A stretch of DNA of 64,000 nucleotides from Fasciolopsis buskii (taxonomy: Eukaryota; Platyhelminthes; Trematoda; Plagiorchiida; Fasciolidae), in the NCBI GenBank assembly GCA_008360955.1, contig LUCM01006867.1:241100-305099 (forward strand), written 5' to 3'. A program made the position numbers and the translations under genes. Position 1 is the first letter of the stretch. The number at the start of each line of letters is the position of its first letter. Positions 41,221 through 50,843 of the stretch are shown piece by piece. A model generated the notes under the pieces. It worked only from the letters and a program-made list of their open reading frames with translations, ran no database searches and was not told the origin of the DNA.

Positions 41221-44200
41221 CTGTAAGTGGTATCTAGATGAGTAAACAGAATTACGAAACTACCATCAACGTGGAATCCTGTCAGAGGCTGGTGAAGTTC
41301 TGCTTCTACTTCCGGTTTCAGCATGCTCTCAGATTGAGCTTACGCGCACATTCTAAACACAATGTAGGTTTTCTTTGTGAAAATGTATACAGTTCAAAAT
41401 AGTATTATTCAGCAATGAAGAATACGAAGCTCATCAATAGTTCGACATCCCATTGACAACTGTATTGTGACGACGGTTTGACTATTGTACCCTCTAAATT
41501 TAAACGACAATCATTTTACCAAAAGTGGATTGCTAGTAACTCAGAGATTTTGACCAATTTCACGGGAGAAATCGGTCATTATCTTGATTCAGATCTCGGG
41601 AACATAACATTGTGCACCTTTGGTTTGCTGTTTCAAAAATGATCAGTTACGTGTGTGCCAATCCAGTAGACCTCAGTGATCAAAATGTACTATTTTCTGA
41701 ATGCTTCAGTGTGCAGTCCTCTTTCTGAATTTACACAAGTTGACATTTTGGTGTAGGTGACTGCCATAAGTGAATACCCCCCATTGAAAACGTGTAAATT
41801 ACGTTAAATATACCGTTTCACGCAACGTGAGGCACTTCTTCCAAAAAAGCATATTATATCGATCCCTTAGAAAGAGCGAGCTTGAGCGAGTGAAGATTTC
41901 TCCAACACAATCCGTATGTTCGTGTGTTTGTGTGTGTAAGTCCCATTATATTAGTCATAAACGTGTTTGTCCCTTCCGTCGGAAACGCTTGTGCACACTG
42001 ACAGGATAGAACGCACTTACAGCAGGTTCTCTAAACTGGTCTCGCAGAGGATATCACGTGACGATCAAGCATAAGGAGATAGGTTATCAATAGTTTCCAT
42101 TTATATTGGTGTGCATTTTCTGAAGACGCCACTTTGATTCTATGTTGATGCTGCTGAATGGGACTTGGTTTACCATTGATTTTTTCAAATCTTTTTGTGA
42201 CAGGCTAACTTATCGTCACAGGTTTGTGATGAGCAGCATTGCAGAATGAGATTTGTTCTGTCTAAAAAGGGGTTGTGGCCTCCTGGATGTTACCTTACCC
42301 GGGGTACAGCAACCGAGACACGCAAGTGGTGGGCACGGAAAATGGGACCACGCAGAATGATGGCGTACATGCCCTTCAAGGTCCACAGCAGCACAATGCA
42401 GAATAACAGACACAACGAGCACCTAAATAGACAGCTTCACGAACACGCAACGCTAAGTTTAAAAGGCCAGAAGGCGAAATTGAGTGGGAGCACTAAATGC
42501 CAAAACCACTCAATCGTTGTTTTTACTGTTTATCCGGTTCCACGTTAACTTTTTAGTTTATAATTAATATTTGCATGAGTAAGACGGCAAAGCTCCTTGG
42601 AAGAACACTCACGGGTTTTGCGATAACGAGTCGTTTATAAATTTCACCTCTCGGATTTTCCATGATGCAAATCAGAACAGAGGAGGGATAGTCGAAGCGC
42701 ATATAGTCTTGAGAAAACACTGCAATTCTCAACATCCCATTCCTTCACTAAGTGCAATTCACTGTGTCCAAAACCGATGAAGCTTTTTGAAGCCAGAATA
42801 CCGAGTTTGAGTTGAATTTCATTTTGGACTGCCAGAAGACAAATAAGGAGAACTCAATGACTCGGACCGGTAAGGCACAACATTGCAGCGAATCCGACGT
42901 TTCATTGAATCAAACATCCAGAACAACGTCTCTAAGGTTTTCGCATCACTTTTAATAATAAGAATAAGGTACTAAACATTAGGCTGGATTTTGCTCAGCC
43001 TGCTCACTAAATGACAAAGATGTTGTGTAGAAATAAAACCAATCTTTCACTATAGATGATCAGATAACGATCCCAGTTCGAGTGATGATGAACCGTTTAT
43101 GACCTAGATGGTGAATTCAAAAACATTTTCAATTTAGAAAGCTTGACAGTCCCCACTAATTAATGACGTACCGAAAAATCTGGGTTTCCATTCCTATTAG
43201 GTCTCCGAGGGCATCTGTCACAAACAATTTCAAATAGTAGTGTTTAACTGGTCCAGTATCTTCCCGGTTGTGGGTGACTAACTGCGTCCACACGAGCCTG
43301 GCGGTACATTAAAGTACACGTACTGTGAGTCCTTGTTTATTTAAGTGGATTCCAACTCTGGTTGAACCGGACCTTTTGTTACTAGAGACAGTTGTTTCCT
43401 CCAGTGATGGTATTGTCAGAGCATTTCCGAGACTTTCAACAGTGCGTACCAGTTTTTTTCTCCTGAAATGCAAAGCTGTGCGTAGTCTCCTTCAAAGTAA
43501 GCAACGACTCATTAGTATCAGGATTCTTGTACAAAAATCTCGCTTGTCTACTTTCGAATACTTCACGTGAAACATATTGAAATTCAAATCAAACAAATAA
43601 TTTACACTCCTGGAAGAATGCAGCCCGTAGTCATTCAAATACTTAGGGCTTACTTTTATCGACAAGGTGATGCGGTGTTTCCCCCTAAAGCATATTTTGG
43701 CAAACGCTCATATCCTTGGACGGTACACAGTTGTTCCTCCTTGGTTTGAATTTTATTGCTCCTGACATTAAATACCAAGCGGGCAGAACAGACAACTTCG
43801 GTCTCGAGTATGGTTGCTCAACCGGCAGCGAGATGTGGTAATCTTTTTATATGATCTATTATCCTGTTGACAACAGTCACGTGAATAGATCAGGAATGGT
43901 TTTGAGATTAGTTGGGACTTTCCCCATGCACCGTTGACTATAGGTGGCCAGATCCAAATTCAAGAAGTCCAGCTTTGGCCACGTTAAACCTAGCAAAGGC
44001 GGTCAAGTTTTTCTTTGATTTACCGCGTGATAATTGATGAATAATCAGAGAGGGCATTAACGCCTCTTCTTCACTGTAGCGCAGTACGATTTACCTGCAA
44101 CCAGAGACCAGTCAGTCTCACGACCAAATGTGGATATCGGACTGCTAACTGCAGGGAAAAGTCGATTGCCCCACTTGGAGATAAAATAAGTTTCATCTGA

Positions 44201-47200
44201 CAGTATTTCTACCTTCTAATTCTATCCGCAGGATTGCAAATGATAATGAAAGCAAACTGAAATGGGAGTAATTAATCCTAATCATTTTGGGATAGTGTTC
44301 CTTATGTCTGGTACTACTAGGTAGATGTACATGTGAAAAGTGGCTGATTCCAAACTATATGAACTACCACAATTTATTATATTTTGTGCTCTTCCAGCTG
44401 AACTACCAGGCTATTACAAAGGATGTTCCAACATTTTATTTCGTTATATGCCAAAACCACATAAGCATATGGTCATTACCATGGTGAACTTTTCGAATGG
44501 TATTTTGCGGTTAATCAATCAGCGCACACAAATTTTCACTTTTAGTTCACTCGACTTCCGTACACTCCGACAGAATACATACCCAGGCTATCAAGATTGT
44601 AAATTCCAACTGACCATTATATGCTGTTCCTTGCGCAAATCCTATTGTCAGTAGCCGAATTACCGCTTTTTCACTGTCATGGATTTCATATGCAACTTAG
44701 GCGAGTAATTAGTGGGCCTTGATTATGGTGTTTGAAAACTCCGCGTTTTAGAGTCCTAGCTATGTTTGTGTAACGCGCTCAGTATGAAACTGCGGTTGAT
44801 GTGTCCATGTGAGTTTGGGTCTTTCAAGGGTAGGCAACTTCAAATATTGTACTGGCCGTAGCTCAGTTTGTTGATTTTTATAGAGTTCTGATAGCTGAGC
44901 TTGGTGTTTAGATCCCAAATGTTTCATTATCAGTCGAGGTGACATAGTGCATGTGTGCAGTTGTCGGGGTTCTCTATTTAAAGGGTTGTGATAGCCTTCA
45001 AATTCCTCGACGACTCTCACTCGGAAAGCATGCGTCTGTTTGCCTCTTGATCTCAGTTGGTTTGACCTTTGACCCTAAAAGACTGCTACTCTACCTGAGA
45101 AGTTTGATCCGTCTAGTTGTGTGCCGTTATTTTTATTTCGAGTTTGTCAATATTATGTGATTCAGTCCCGTAGACAGATCCGTATAAATGATCCAGATTC
45201 GTGATTGTGGCTCTGTGTGACTTGAGTTCCGGTTCCGTTAGTTAGCTGAGTTATCTGTCTCTCATCCGAGTGTAGACGTGGTCCAGTTCGATGTTTCTGT
45301 TGATTGAAATATTTGAAGAATACCAGTCTTCTAAAATCTCTTTCGCGTTCCTCGTAGTTGCTTGATCCATGATCACAACGTTATCCATACTGAATTTGTG
45401 TCGCACTTGGTCTTCGTGGACGAATATGAGAGTGGATCGTGTCTTCTTGTAGGTGGTTTTTGTTCGTATATTCGAGTGGTCGCTTTTCTCCCGGTTTGAC
45501 CGATGTATCACTTGTCGCAATCCATCCACGCTTATTCTTTCCTCCGCTTTCAGACGCCGTTTTGGTTTTCATAGAAGCGTTTTTAAAGTTTAGGACGGTT
45601 TATGAACAAATGTGATTCATTGAGATTGGAGTAGCCTTGCAGTTAATTCAGATACATTGTTGATGTATGGGGAAATGATTCTTGTGTTTGACTTTGCCAT
45701 TCTGTTCGTTCCCTTGTTCACGGCGTGCACGGCTCTTTTCACGAAGTCCCTTGGATATCCGTTTTTCTTGGGCATCTTGAAGAGATGTTTCTTTTGGCTT
45801 TCTTAGTCCTTCTGTGCTGCAGTGATTTGGGTCTCTTGAATGGGCCTCGGATGCACTGCCGTTTGTGATTGTTGCTATGAAAGTTTAATATTTGATCCAT
45901 ATGAGATCGTTTGCGATACAATCTTGTCTCTAGGATGCCTTTGACGTTCCATTTAACCAGCACGTCTAGAAACACCAACTCTCCATCTTTTTCCGATTCC
46001 ATGGTTAAGTTACTGCCTTTGATTTTGATGCCTTCACTATGTGAACCGTTAATGGTGACGAAAGTATCATCCACATATCTGACCCAATGTTTTGGCGGAA
46101 TCCTTGGTAGTGCGATGTTTTCCAGGGCTTGCATTACCACTTCAGCAAGACATCCCGATGTAGGCGAGCCTATCGGTGTTTCTTTAATTTGTTCATGCAA
46201 GTTACCGTTAAATTTGAAGCACGTGCATAGTTACATTTCCAGTAATTAATAAATTGTCAATGTTCCCAGTGTTTTTTCGGGTAGTGTTTTTGCAGGAGTC
46301 CTTTGGTTATTTTCTTTCCTAGATCCAGTCCAATTGGAGTAAACAGCGCGATGAAGTCAAATGAGATCGCTTCGTCGTCATCCAGAGTTACATCTTTCAG
46401 CTTATCCAAGAACCGATGAGCGCTGATCACCCATCCGTAGTCTCAGACGTCTTCACAATCCTTTAGCTAACTTTTATTTAAGAGTTTCAGGAAGGGGTCA
46501 TGTAGGTCTGAGTGGAAGGTCTCTCCTTTGTGAACCTTTAGCAATCGGTAGAACTACGCATCGTTTGAGGCCATAGCCCTCATTTTCCAACATTCCTCTT
46601 CGATGATCCTCTGCGTATCTTGTAACTTCTCTAGTCTTTTTGATCTTTCCCAGTGTAGACGATAAGTGGTTGTGTCGTTTAGTATCTGTTTTGCTTTCTC
46701 CATTTAGGCAGTCTTATCCAAGGTGGCCATCATTCATCCTTTGTCGGCCATCAAAATGATTATGTTCTTGTCCATACCATACCCAAAGGTCGTAGTGCTT
46801 TCTGTTCCATATCCTAGAGGGCACTGAACTGTCATGCGCAGAGCATGTTAGGGACTATGATTTGCCTCAGATCGTTTGTTTTGTCTCCTAAGCGGCCGAT
46901 GATTTGAGTGCGTGTTCCAGCTCAGCAAGGTAATCTTCTGTTGAGGCATCTATTAGGTTGAAGTTGAGTTCTTTTTGAGTGCGCTGCGCACTTCGGTTGA
47001 CATTAAGCAAGACGACAGATTATTTTCCATGTTTTGTTTCCTATTTCTTCTGAGTGTTTTAAAAGTTCCTCTGGTTTCGTAGCTAATGATAGCATTTTCC
47101 TTTTCTGACATTTCTTAGCATTTAGCTCAATGGCAGTTGCAATTTTTGTAATGGTTTCATTATCAACCACTTGTTCTCACAGGCGTCTAGTCCGTGATTG

Positions 47201-50200
47201 TATTCCATTCACCACGTATCATTTATTGCCAGAAGTAAGCTGAGCCATCATAATGCTAACATATAGTTTTCTTTGCGACATTTTGGAAGTTCGGTTCTGC
47301 TTGGATTATTTACACTGGAGCCGTTACTCAGGCAACGGTCTATGAGTGTGCAAAACCATATAATGGAAGGGTGCTACATCGTGTGGTATTGAAGTTAAAT
47401 AAACTATTGACGACCAACTCAGACTTCACGGAGGCTAAGTTTTCGCGATTCGCGGTCACTCATTTCGAGTTCGAACCTCATTAGATGCGCAGTGGCTAGG
47501 CAGTGATGGTTCATCATGAGAAAGAAACGGAGGTACGATTCTCAGTGGGTTTGGCATACTTGCTAACTAATTATTTGATCATATTCAATTTCTTGAAAAT
47601 TAGATCTGCCAAAATAGTTGGAAACAACTGCTCTGGCGTTCGTTTGCAGTAAACCCCATGAAGGCCTGCTTTATTAGCCCCTGGAACGTTAAGTTAGTGC
47701 TTAAGTAGGTGCTTGGTAAAAGGCCGTTAATGGGGCCATTGAGTGAAATTTGATGCAATCCTGGAACATCTTGATATTAATCAAGAGCCCATTCACGAAT
47801 TCCAAACTTGAATCACATTTTTCATCTCTTGTCTTTTTTCCCCAACATACCATATAAAGCAGAATTTACCGATTCAGAATCTTTGATATTTTACGCTTTA
47901 TCAGACAAAGAACTGGAGGGAATATTTCACAAGAAACACCTAATAGATGTGGTAAGTTCATGATCGTTATGTGTCCGGTGACCATCCTGTCTTCTTTTCG
48001 TGCATGATAGGCGTTTCAAAAAGATTGCCAACATTACACCAATTCAGTATCCAGACTAATACGGTAAGTCAGTAATTTTTAGATTGACTGGTAGACCCGG
48101 CGATTGACTGCATTTGTTGTTTTGTGTTAGTGGTTTCCGGTTTCGCCGACTGGTTGCTATTCCTAGTATTTTATCCGCAACACCCCACTACCGACCTTAT
48201 ATTGTGAATTGTCTAGAGAATCCTCGCCTTCGGACATTTCATTCAATATTTTCTGTTGATAAGACTATCATTTTTCCATCGTACTTAAGGCAACGAAATT
48301 CACAGTCGATTCATGATGATCCATCCATTTAATGCATTTTCATTGTATAAAACGGACTGGTCAAGCCCTAAGGTTGATCCTTGGATTCGCTAATCACACA
48401 GAATGCCCAGGATGAATTGAAGGGAATACTATTTTGCAATAATTAACGTGTATGACAGATCAACCATCTAACTGGAATTGTACTGTCTTAGTTCATTGAA
48501 AAACAGCTGGTTATTTTGATCATTTGTTTAGCTGTTATTGTTCAGATTGGTTATTTTTTAACAGGACTTTGCGTGATGAATCCTGAATGATGTCCTGGCC
48601 ATCAGGACTGAAATGTTTGCAAGCGTGTCACGCAGGGTTTCTTTACTATAAGGCCAGATGAACCTCGCCTAAGTTTGGCACATTAGTCACCACGACGGTG
48701 CTAGCCTTCAGCTTGCCCACCTAATTGAGTTCATTTTTTCTGTTTTCACTCGCAAAATTAATAGTACTTCAGTTAGGTTGAAGGCGAATCAAATCATTCA
48801 TAGGAACCTGGATTAGGTGTGCACTATTTAGGAATCATTGAATCTCTTGTTTCTAATCCACAAAGAAATACTTTATATGAATAACTTGTGTTGCTAATGG
48901 TAGTTAGAAAGTGTAAATCCATTATTGATTTGGATCGGTGAGATTATGGTAACATGATATATTTCATAAACTGTAGTTTTCCATTCAACCTGGTCATGTA
49001 AATCATGGCAATGGAAGGGTGAAAAAGTTTACCGAAAGGATCTTATTCTGAAATTTGAGTAGAATAATTTTCCTCCAGTAACTGTTTGGCTTATGAAGTG
49101 TTCCATTGGTGGAACTTAAATTCGCTCTGAAGAAACACTACGAGATCATCGCCTTGACCCCTTCGAATATTGCCTAATTTTCATGTTATAAGAACAATGT
49201 CCGCAAACTCTTTCACGTTTACCAGCTTATTGTGCTAGCACATAGCTTACGCTCTCTGCTTATATCTATTACTGCAGTTCTCTACTCTGTATTTTGGATC
49301 GTCATTGATATTGTTGATATTCCAGACTTAGATAGTCGTCCATGCGATAACTAGTAGGAAGGAAACCACTAACATTACTACTACCAGCCAGTTTGGGGGA
49401 ATTCACAAACAATTAAACTTAAAGAAGGCAGTTGTGCCATTGGATAATTGTAATAACGTTTCAGCCAGTATGGTAGTGTACACGATGTCAATTGCACAAA
49501 TAGGGACATCGAAAATTCCTATAAACAGATGTACATGCGCTTTCAAACAAGATAGTTTTGACGTGATATCCGAAGGTTCTTAAGGGTAGAATTATTAACT
49601 AAAGCAATAGTCCCGAGACTCAGAAATCAGATAAAAATGTCAAAGTTCGGATTTCATCTTTAGCGCTCCTAGAACTAGAGGTCGGCTATAGTTCTTTTGG
49701 TATTGATGGTCTCAACAATTTTTGTTTTATGTAAACATCCTATCCAATTCCTGATAATTACGTGAGCAAGAAGGAAAGGAAGATGTATGAACGCTCCTGA
49801 AACTAAGTTTTTCTCCCTAACTGCTTTGTTCACTTGTTAAAGCGTAGTGAGCGCTAGATTAAAATAGAATGTAATAGGAACGCATCTGTCTGGCTTTTGG
49901 GTCTCTAATTGTCCCAATGAGGCATGATTTTGAAGTTGTATTAGATATTGCTTCCCTCATCAACTCCCTCCGGGTCTATATTTATTTCATTGCATGGGCT
50001 TGTCCACATGTTCTTTCCTTCTGTTCGTTTCTAGCCAGGTCTGATTTTCCGAAGGAAACCGAAACAGAAGGCGATACTTATTACGTAATCCGATGGATTA
50101 TGACTTCTCATTTCACGTACAACCAAGCGCTGGTTTACACACTCTACCACAAGGCCGGATATTTCGCATATTATTGAGGAGTAATGATATTACTAATGGT

Positions 50201-50843
50201 GGTAGAGGTGTAGTTGTTTACTTCGTACCAATGGAGGTTTGCCAGTCTCATCATTATTTCCCGCAGGCCATCAAGATTTGATCCTAAAAGTGTTCACGTT
50301 TGTTAGCAATTTTGTTTCCGCTTTTATGAAGACTTATTCATTGACATTATTAACATTCACAAAGTAAGAGGATCGTAAGTTACTTTTGGCGGTTAGAATG
50401 TTCTTGTGCTCTGTAATTCTGACTGTTGTTTTATTTTGAGCCAACGTGACAGCTCTAGGCACACTTCGACCTGTGCTATCTGCACAATGATGAGCTCGGA
50501 AACTGGACATCAGAGGAGCAAAATATTCCCCATACACAGTATGTTGGTGATTGTTGCTTCTTCGACTAATCTCGTACACATATGTACACTTACGATAACT
50601 TTAACCGAAGAGATTTGTGTTTTATTTTCATTTTCTCTGTTTTTTTTTCTTTTTTTCTTTCGGTCAATCTGCTTGTCTCATTTTGTCCCTGCTTTTCTTA
50701 TTGGTCACGCGTGGGATGATCTACACAGACGCAACCCGGATTTGCAAGAACGTCTGTTGAAATCACTCAGGGAAATATTAGAAGAACGAACGAAAGAATC
50801 GCTTCGCGAGTTGCATGACTATATTCAACAAAATCAGGCATAA
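23100..50843 (+). CDS. Periphilin-1-like protein (HUSH-type, Lge1-like C-terminal domain), Gln-rich; spliced, 5' incomplete
   Basis: My spliced model is join(23100..23148, 23184..23258, 23299..23464, 26202..26225, 26401..26642, 34297..34957, 35737..37196, 47863..47951, 48011..48063, 50729..50843). All nine introns are GT-AG and all phases match, giving 978 codons with the stop. Order of parts: basic segment (1-75), Ser run (77-91), Ser run (145-161), Lys/Arg cluster KRKKSKRSKKHSRSRR (about 250-265), acidic linker, Gln-rich tract (about 550-665, with a second at 737-766), and a helical C-terminal region (about 893-977). The last part reads 'FQKDCQHYTNSVSRLIRRNP', then 'DLQERLLKSLREILEERTKE' and LRELHDYI. 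Human periphilin-1, as I recall it, reads 'YRQDCETFGMVVKMLIEKDP', then LEKSIQFALRQNLHEIGERC and VEELKHFI. In vertebrates that region binds TASOR in the HUSH complex, which silences retroelements. The Ser/Arg-rich N-terminal part and low-complexity middle also fit. The human protein is about half this length, the difference being the Gln-rich exon. The start codon was not found. Confidence 0.72.
23184..23258 (+). CDS. Exon b
   Basis: The acceptor is ttgatttttacag|TC and the donor TTTT|gtaagc. Its 75 nt (phase 1 in, phase 1 out) encode IENEDKYHDLLVTFDNRRRP followed by FGRF. The intron before it is only 35 nt, like the short introns known in flatworm genes. Another acceptor lies 20 nt upstream. 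Confidence 0.7.
23299..23464 (+). CDS. Exon c, basic and Ser-rich
   Basis: The acceptor aattttag|CT follows a 40-nt intron and the donor is CACAG|gtaaat. It encodes ARRPPMCPRRYV, aromatic and Arg-rich residues, SSSETSDSD and a run of eight Ser coded by (TCC)n, then ECGRKHR. It ends in phase 2. An internal ATG at about 23317 could act as a start if no upstream exon is used. Confidence 0.72.
26202..26225 (+). CDS. 24-nt microexon
   Basis: The acceptor is ttgtttttcttcccag|A and the donor GAGA|gtaagt. Phase 2 is preserved at both ends, so it can be included or skipped without a frame change. It adds eight basic residues (about RGEKHRRR) to a Lys/Arg-rich segment. Both splice sites are strong. 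Confidence 0.6.
26401..26642 (+). CDS. Exon e, Ser-run exon
   Basis: The acceptor is ccatttagtgtgcag|A and the donor GCTGCTC|gtaagt. Its 242 nt encode LRLRFSPF, a basic stretch (RKEGTRRGRQLPR), a run of about twelve Ser and 'KSETDKEVLKAA'. The last piece resembles the LTEKELAEAASKW segment I recall in human periphilin. It enters in phase 2 and ends in phase 1. Confidence 0.75.
26643..34296 (+). other. Intron of about 7.65 kb containing an RTE-type LINE remnant
   Basis: This AT-rich sequence has no further exon that I could support. One RTE-type element (about 30.7-33.35 kb) lies inside it in the same orientation as the gene. An exon-like acceptor near 30128 ('gaattattttttag') is not followed by a good donor. 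Confidence 0.6.
30730..33350 (+). mobile_element. RTE-type LINE, near full coding span, decayed (intronic, sense)
   Basis: The plus strand keeps endonuclease C-terminal motifs: 'CHKKRHRLTWCPPSSLQRWI' (about 31430-31488), then 'SVEDCLSF' and 'VDLDHGFVRTRLCLRL' (about 31564-31615). RT-linker motifs follow ('RLERWAEHIGDQFS', about 32080-32120, and 'MDFPKGHKAAGSDGF', about 32221-32265). The C-terminal part, about 32795-33330, reads 'DIQLSLRGRMCYVTV', 'VLFYDCETWYV' and LRRLFY, then the terminal Trp-rich segment in another frame. The central palm with its YxDD box is not recognisable. Stops and frameshifts occur throughout. The endonuclease start is only weakly visible. Confidence 0.85.
34297..34957 (+). 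CDS. Exon f, Lys/Arg-rich and acidic linker
   Basis: The acceptor is atcttttccaaatattcag|TC, in phase with the preceding exon, and the donor GTCAGA|gtaagt. It encodes EACFTPQEISLN, a Thr/Ser-rich part, the nuclear-localisation-like KRKKSKRSKKHSRSRR, and a long acidic Glu/Asp/Lys region ending near 'WIQAVVESQPKLPVS'. The open frame is 219 codons, with no homopolymer. It is probably disordered. Confidence 0.82.
34958..35736 (+). other. Intron between exons f and g
   Basis: A 779-nt intron with donor gtaagtc and acceptor gcaatcatcag. Nothing else was recognised inside it. A 63-codon open frame at 35272-35463 has no known motif. Confidence 0.7.
35737..37196 (+). CDS. Exon g, Gln-rich exon (alternative end at stop 37259-37261)
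   Basis: This is the largest exon, with acceptor gtttgcaatcatcag|T. Its open frame continues to a TAA at 37259-37261, but a near-perfect donor, CCAG|gtgagt, lies at 37197. Its parts are an acidic Pro-rich start (PVYEGEGPELPPDN), a basic piece (IRFNLVGRKTLTVRR), Gln-rich tracts of mixed CAG/CAA codons (about 36178-36505 and 36727-36815) broken by EEEEKEEN and Tyr/His-rich pieces, then Ser/Thr/Pro-rich sequence with a SVDVSTQTES segment. Mixed codons suggest an old, stabilised tract. The minus-strand Leu-rich ORF over the tract is a shadow. Confidence 0.88.
36178..36505 (+). repeat. (CAR)n Gln-coding repeat tract
   Basis: Imperfect CAA/CAG array inside the long exon. The longest uninterrupted Gln run is about 12 codons (near 36391-36429), with shorter runs separated by Glu, Arg, His, Leu and Tyr. 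Confidence 0.9.
37197..37261 (+). CDS. Alternative read-through tail of exon g (short isoform end)
   Basis: If the 37197 donor is not used, translation adds about 21 residues (ESEEPHTTSIFAPPNKANRD) and stops at 37259-37261. This product would lack the conserved C-terminal helical domain. A canonical AATAAA at 37667-37672 could end such a transcript. Confidence 0.5.
37667..37672 (+). terminator. Candidate polyadenylation signal for the short isoform
   Basis: AATAAA about 400 nt downstream of the read-through stop at 37261, in plus orientation. Its position fits an internal 3' end. Use is unproven. Confidence 0.4.
39030..40960 (+). mobile_element. RTE-type LINE fragment, endonuclease to RT fingers, 3' truncated (intronic, sense)
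   Basis: Endonuclease motifs occur in order: 'GFFNVCTLMQ' (about 39207-39245), then after a small deletion 'CGAGIVLSEKAEAALLDWIP' with NSRLCPVRL (about 39305-39392), 'FISAYAPTDVAL' (about 39445-39480), 'CADNNLFLSNMNFQHSSRRT' (about 39670-39730) and 'SQIDYIA' (about 39760). The RT linker and fingers follow: 'RDIWSDERIPLSWSDSVMVP' with IFKKGTWSDCGNHRGISL (about 40588-40705), then VTKVLASIMLYRL and GCIDQT. Recognisable sequence ends near 40.9 kb before the palm box. Confidence 0.88.
41180..41218. repeat. (TA)n microsatellite
   Basis: About 19 uninterrupted TA units within the large intron. Confidence 0.95.
45251..45572 (-). pseudogene. Penelope-like GIY-YIG endonuclease remnant
   Basis: 'GLRQVIHRSNREK' stands where the CxKxYIGQTGR motif is expected, with the tyrosine-glycine core mutated. 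Then come 'IFVHEDQVRHKFSMDNVVIM' and 'RNAKEILEDWYSSNISINRN', matching the DH.FNW....V, R...EAW.S and INRH motifs of these endonucleases. Position directly after the RT agrees. Loss of the core makes it inactive. Confidence 0.85.
45739..46200 (-). pseudogene. Penelope-like reverse transcriptase, palm/thumb part
   Basis: A 153-codon open piece of the reverse transcriptase. It has GSPTSG at residues 11-16 and the catalytic YVDD at residues 42-45 (about 46066-46077), followed by 'KDGELVFLDVLVKW' and 'YRKRSHMDQILNFHSN'. The FLD and YRK motifs at that distance from YVDD are typical of Penelope elements. It continues upstream in another frame. Confidence 0.9.
47863..47951 (+). CDS. Exon h, start of the Lge1-like domain
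   Basis: The acceptor is ttttttccccaacataccatataaagcag|AA and the donor GATGTG|gtaagt. It encodes FTDSESLIFYALSDKELEGI plus FHKKHLIDV, entering in phase 1 (matching the 37197 donor) and leaving in phase 0. Human periphilin has LFEDSQL at the same distance before its YRQDC motif. In-phase acceptors at 47876 and 47911 are alternatives. Confidence 0.72.
48011..48063 (+). CDS. Exon i, periphilin motif exon
   Basis: After a 59-nt intron comes acceptor cttcttttcgtgcatgatag|GCG, and the exon ends at donor ATACG|gtaagt. Its 53 nt encode AFQKDCQHYTNSVSRLI plus two bases. The QKDC motif and spacing to the next exon match the periphilin C-terminal domain. Confidence 0.78.
48064..50728 (+). other. Last intron of the periphilin-like gene
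   Basis: 2.67 kb, donor gtaagtc, acceptor gatgatctacacag after a CT-rich run (50636-50704). A competing exon at 50040-50085 with weak splice sites was considered and not used. Nothing else was recognised. Confidence 0.65.
50729..50843 (+). CDS. Exon j, last exon with stop
   Basis: It begins with the single base that completes CG|A and encodes RNPDLQERLLKSLREILEER followed by TKESLRELHDYIQQNQA and TAA. This amphipathic helix aligns with the final helices of human periphilin (DPSLEKSIQFALRQNLHEIG, then CVEELKHFI). The frame is open further upstream only through a low-complexity pyrimidine tract, which is the splice-acceptor region. Confidence 0.82.

Larger units (their letters stand above)
44740..47270 (-). 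mobile_element. Penelope-like element with GIY-YIG endonuclease, decayed (intronic, antisense)
   Basis: The minus strand keeps the Penelope order. An N-terminal segment (about 46880-47010) is followed by 'NIIILMADKG' (about 46750-46780), matching the ADKG motif, and 'FYRLLKVHKGETF' (about 46515-46555) for the LPKVHK motif. Next come 'DDDEAISFDFIALFTPI' (about 46335-46390), a palm with 'GSPTSGCLAEVV' and 'RYVDDTFV' (about 46055-46175), then a GIY-YIG-like domain at 45251-45529. It ends with a 3' segment at 44760-45020. Frameshifts and stops interrupt it, but motif content is well kept, so it is younger than the CR1 copies. It lies opposite to the host gene. Confidence 0.9.
37197..47862 (+). 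other. Intron of about 10.7 kb with RTE and Penelope-like elements
   Basis: This intron runs from donor gtgagt (37197) to an acceptor after a CT-rich run (cttttttccccaacatacc..gcag). It contains one sense RTE fragment, one antisense Penelope-like element and a (TA)n array (41180-41218). I found no phase-compatible further exon. Short open frames at 42246-42548 and 44340-44654 are unassigned. Confidence 0.6.

Noticed and set aside
50040..50085. Alternative penultimate exon of the periphilin-like gene (PGLIFRRKPKQKAIL)
   Set aside because: Phase-compatible, but it has a weak donor and no similarity to periphilin; exon 48011-48063 has stronger sites and carries the QKDC motif.
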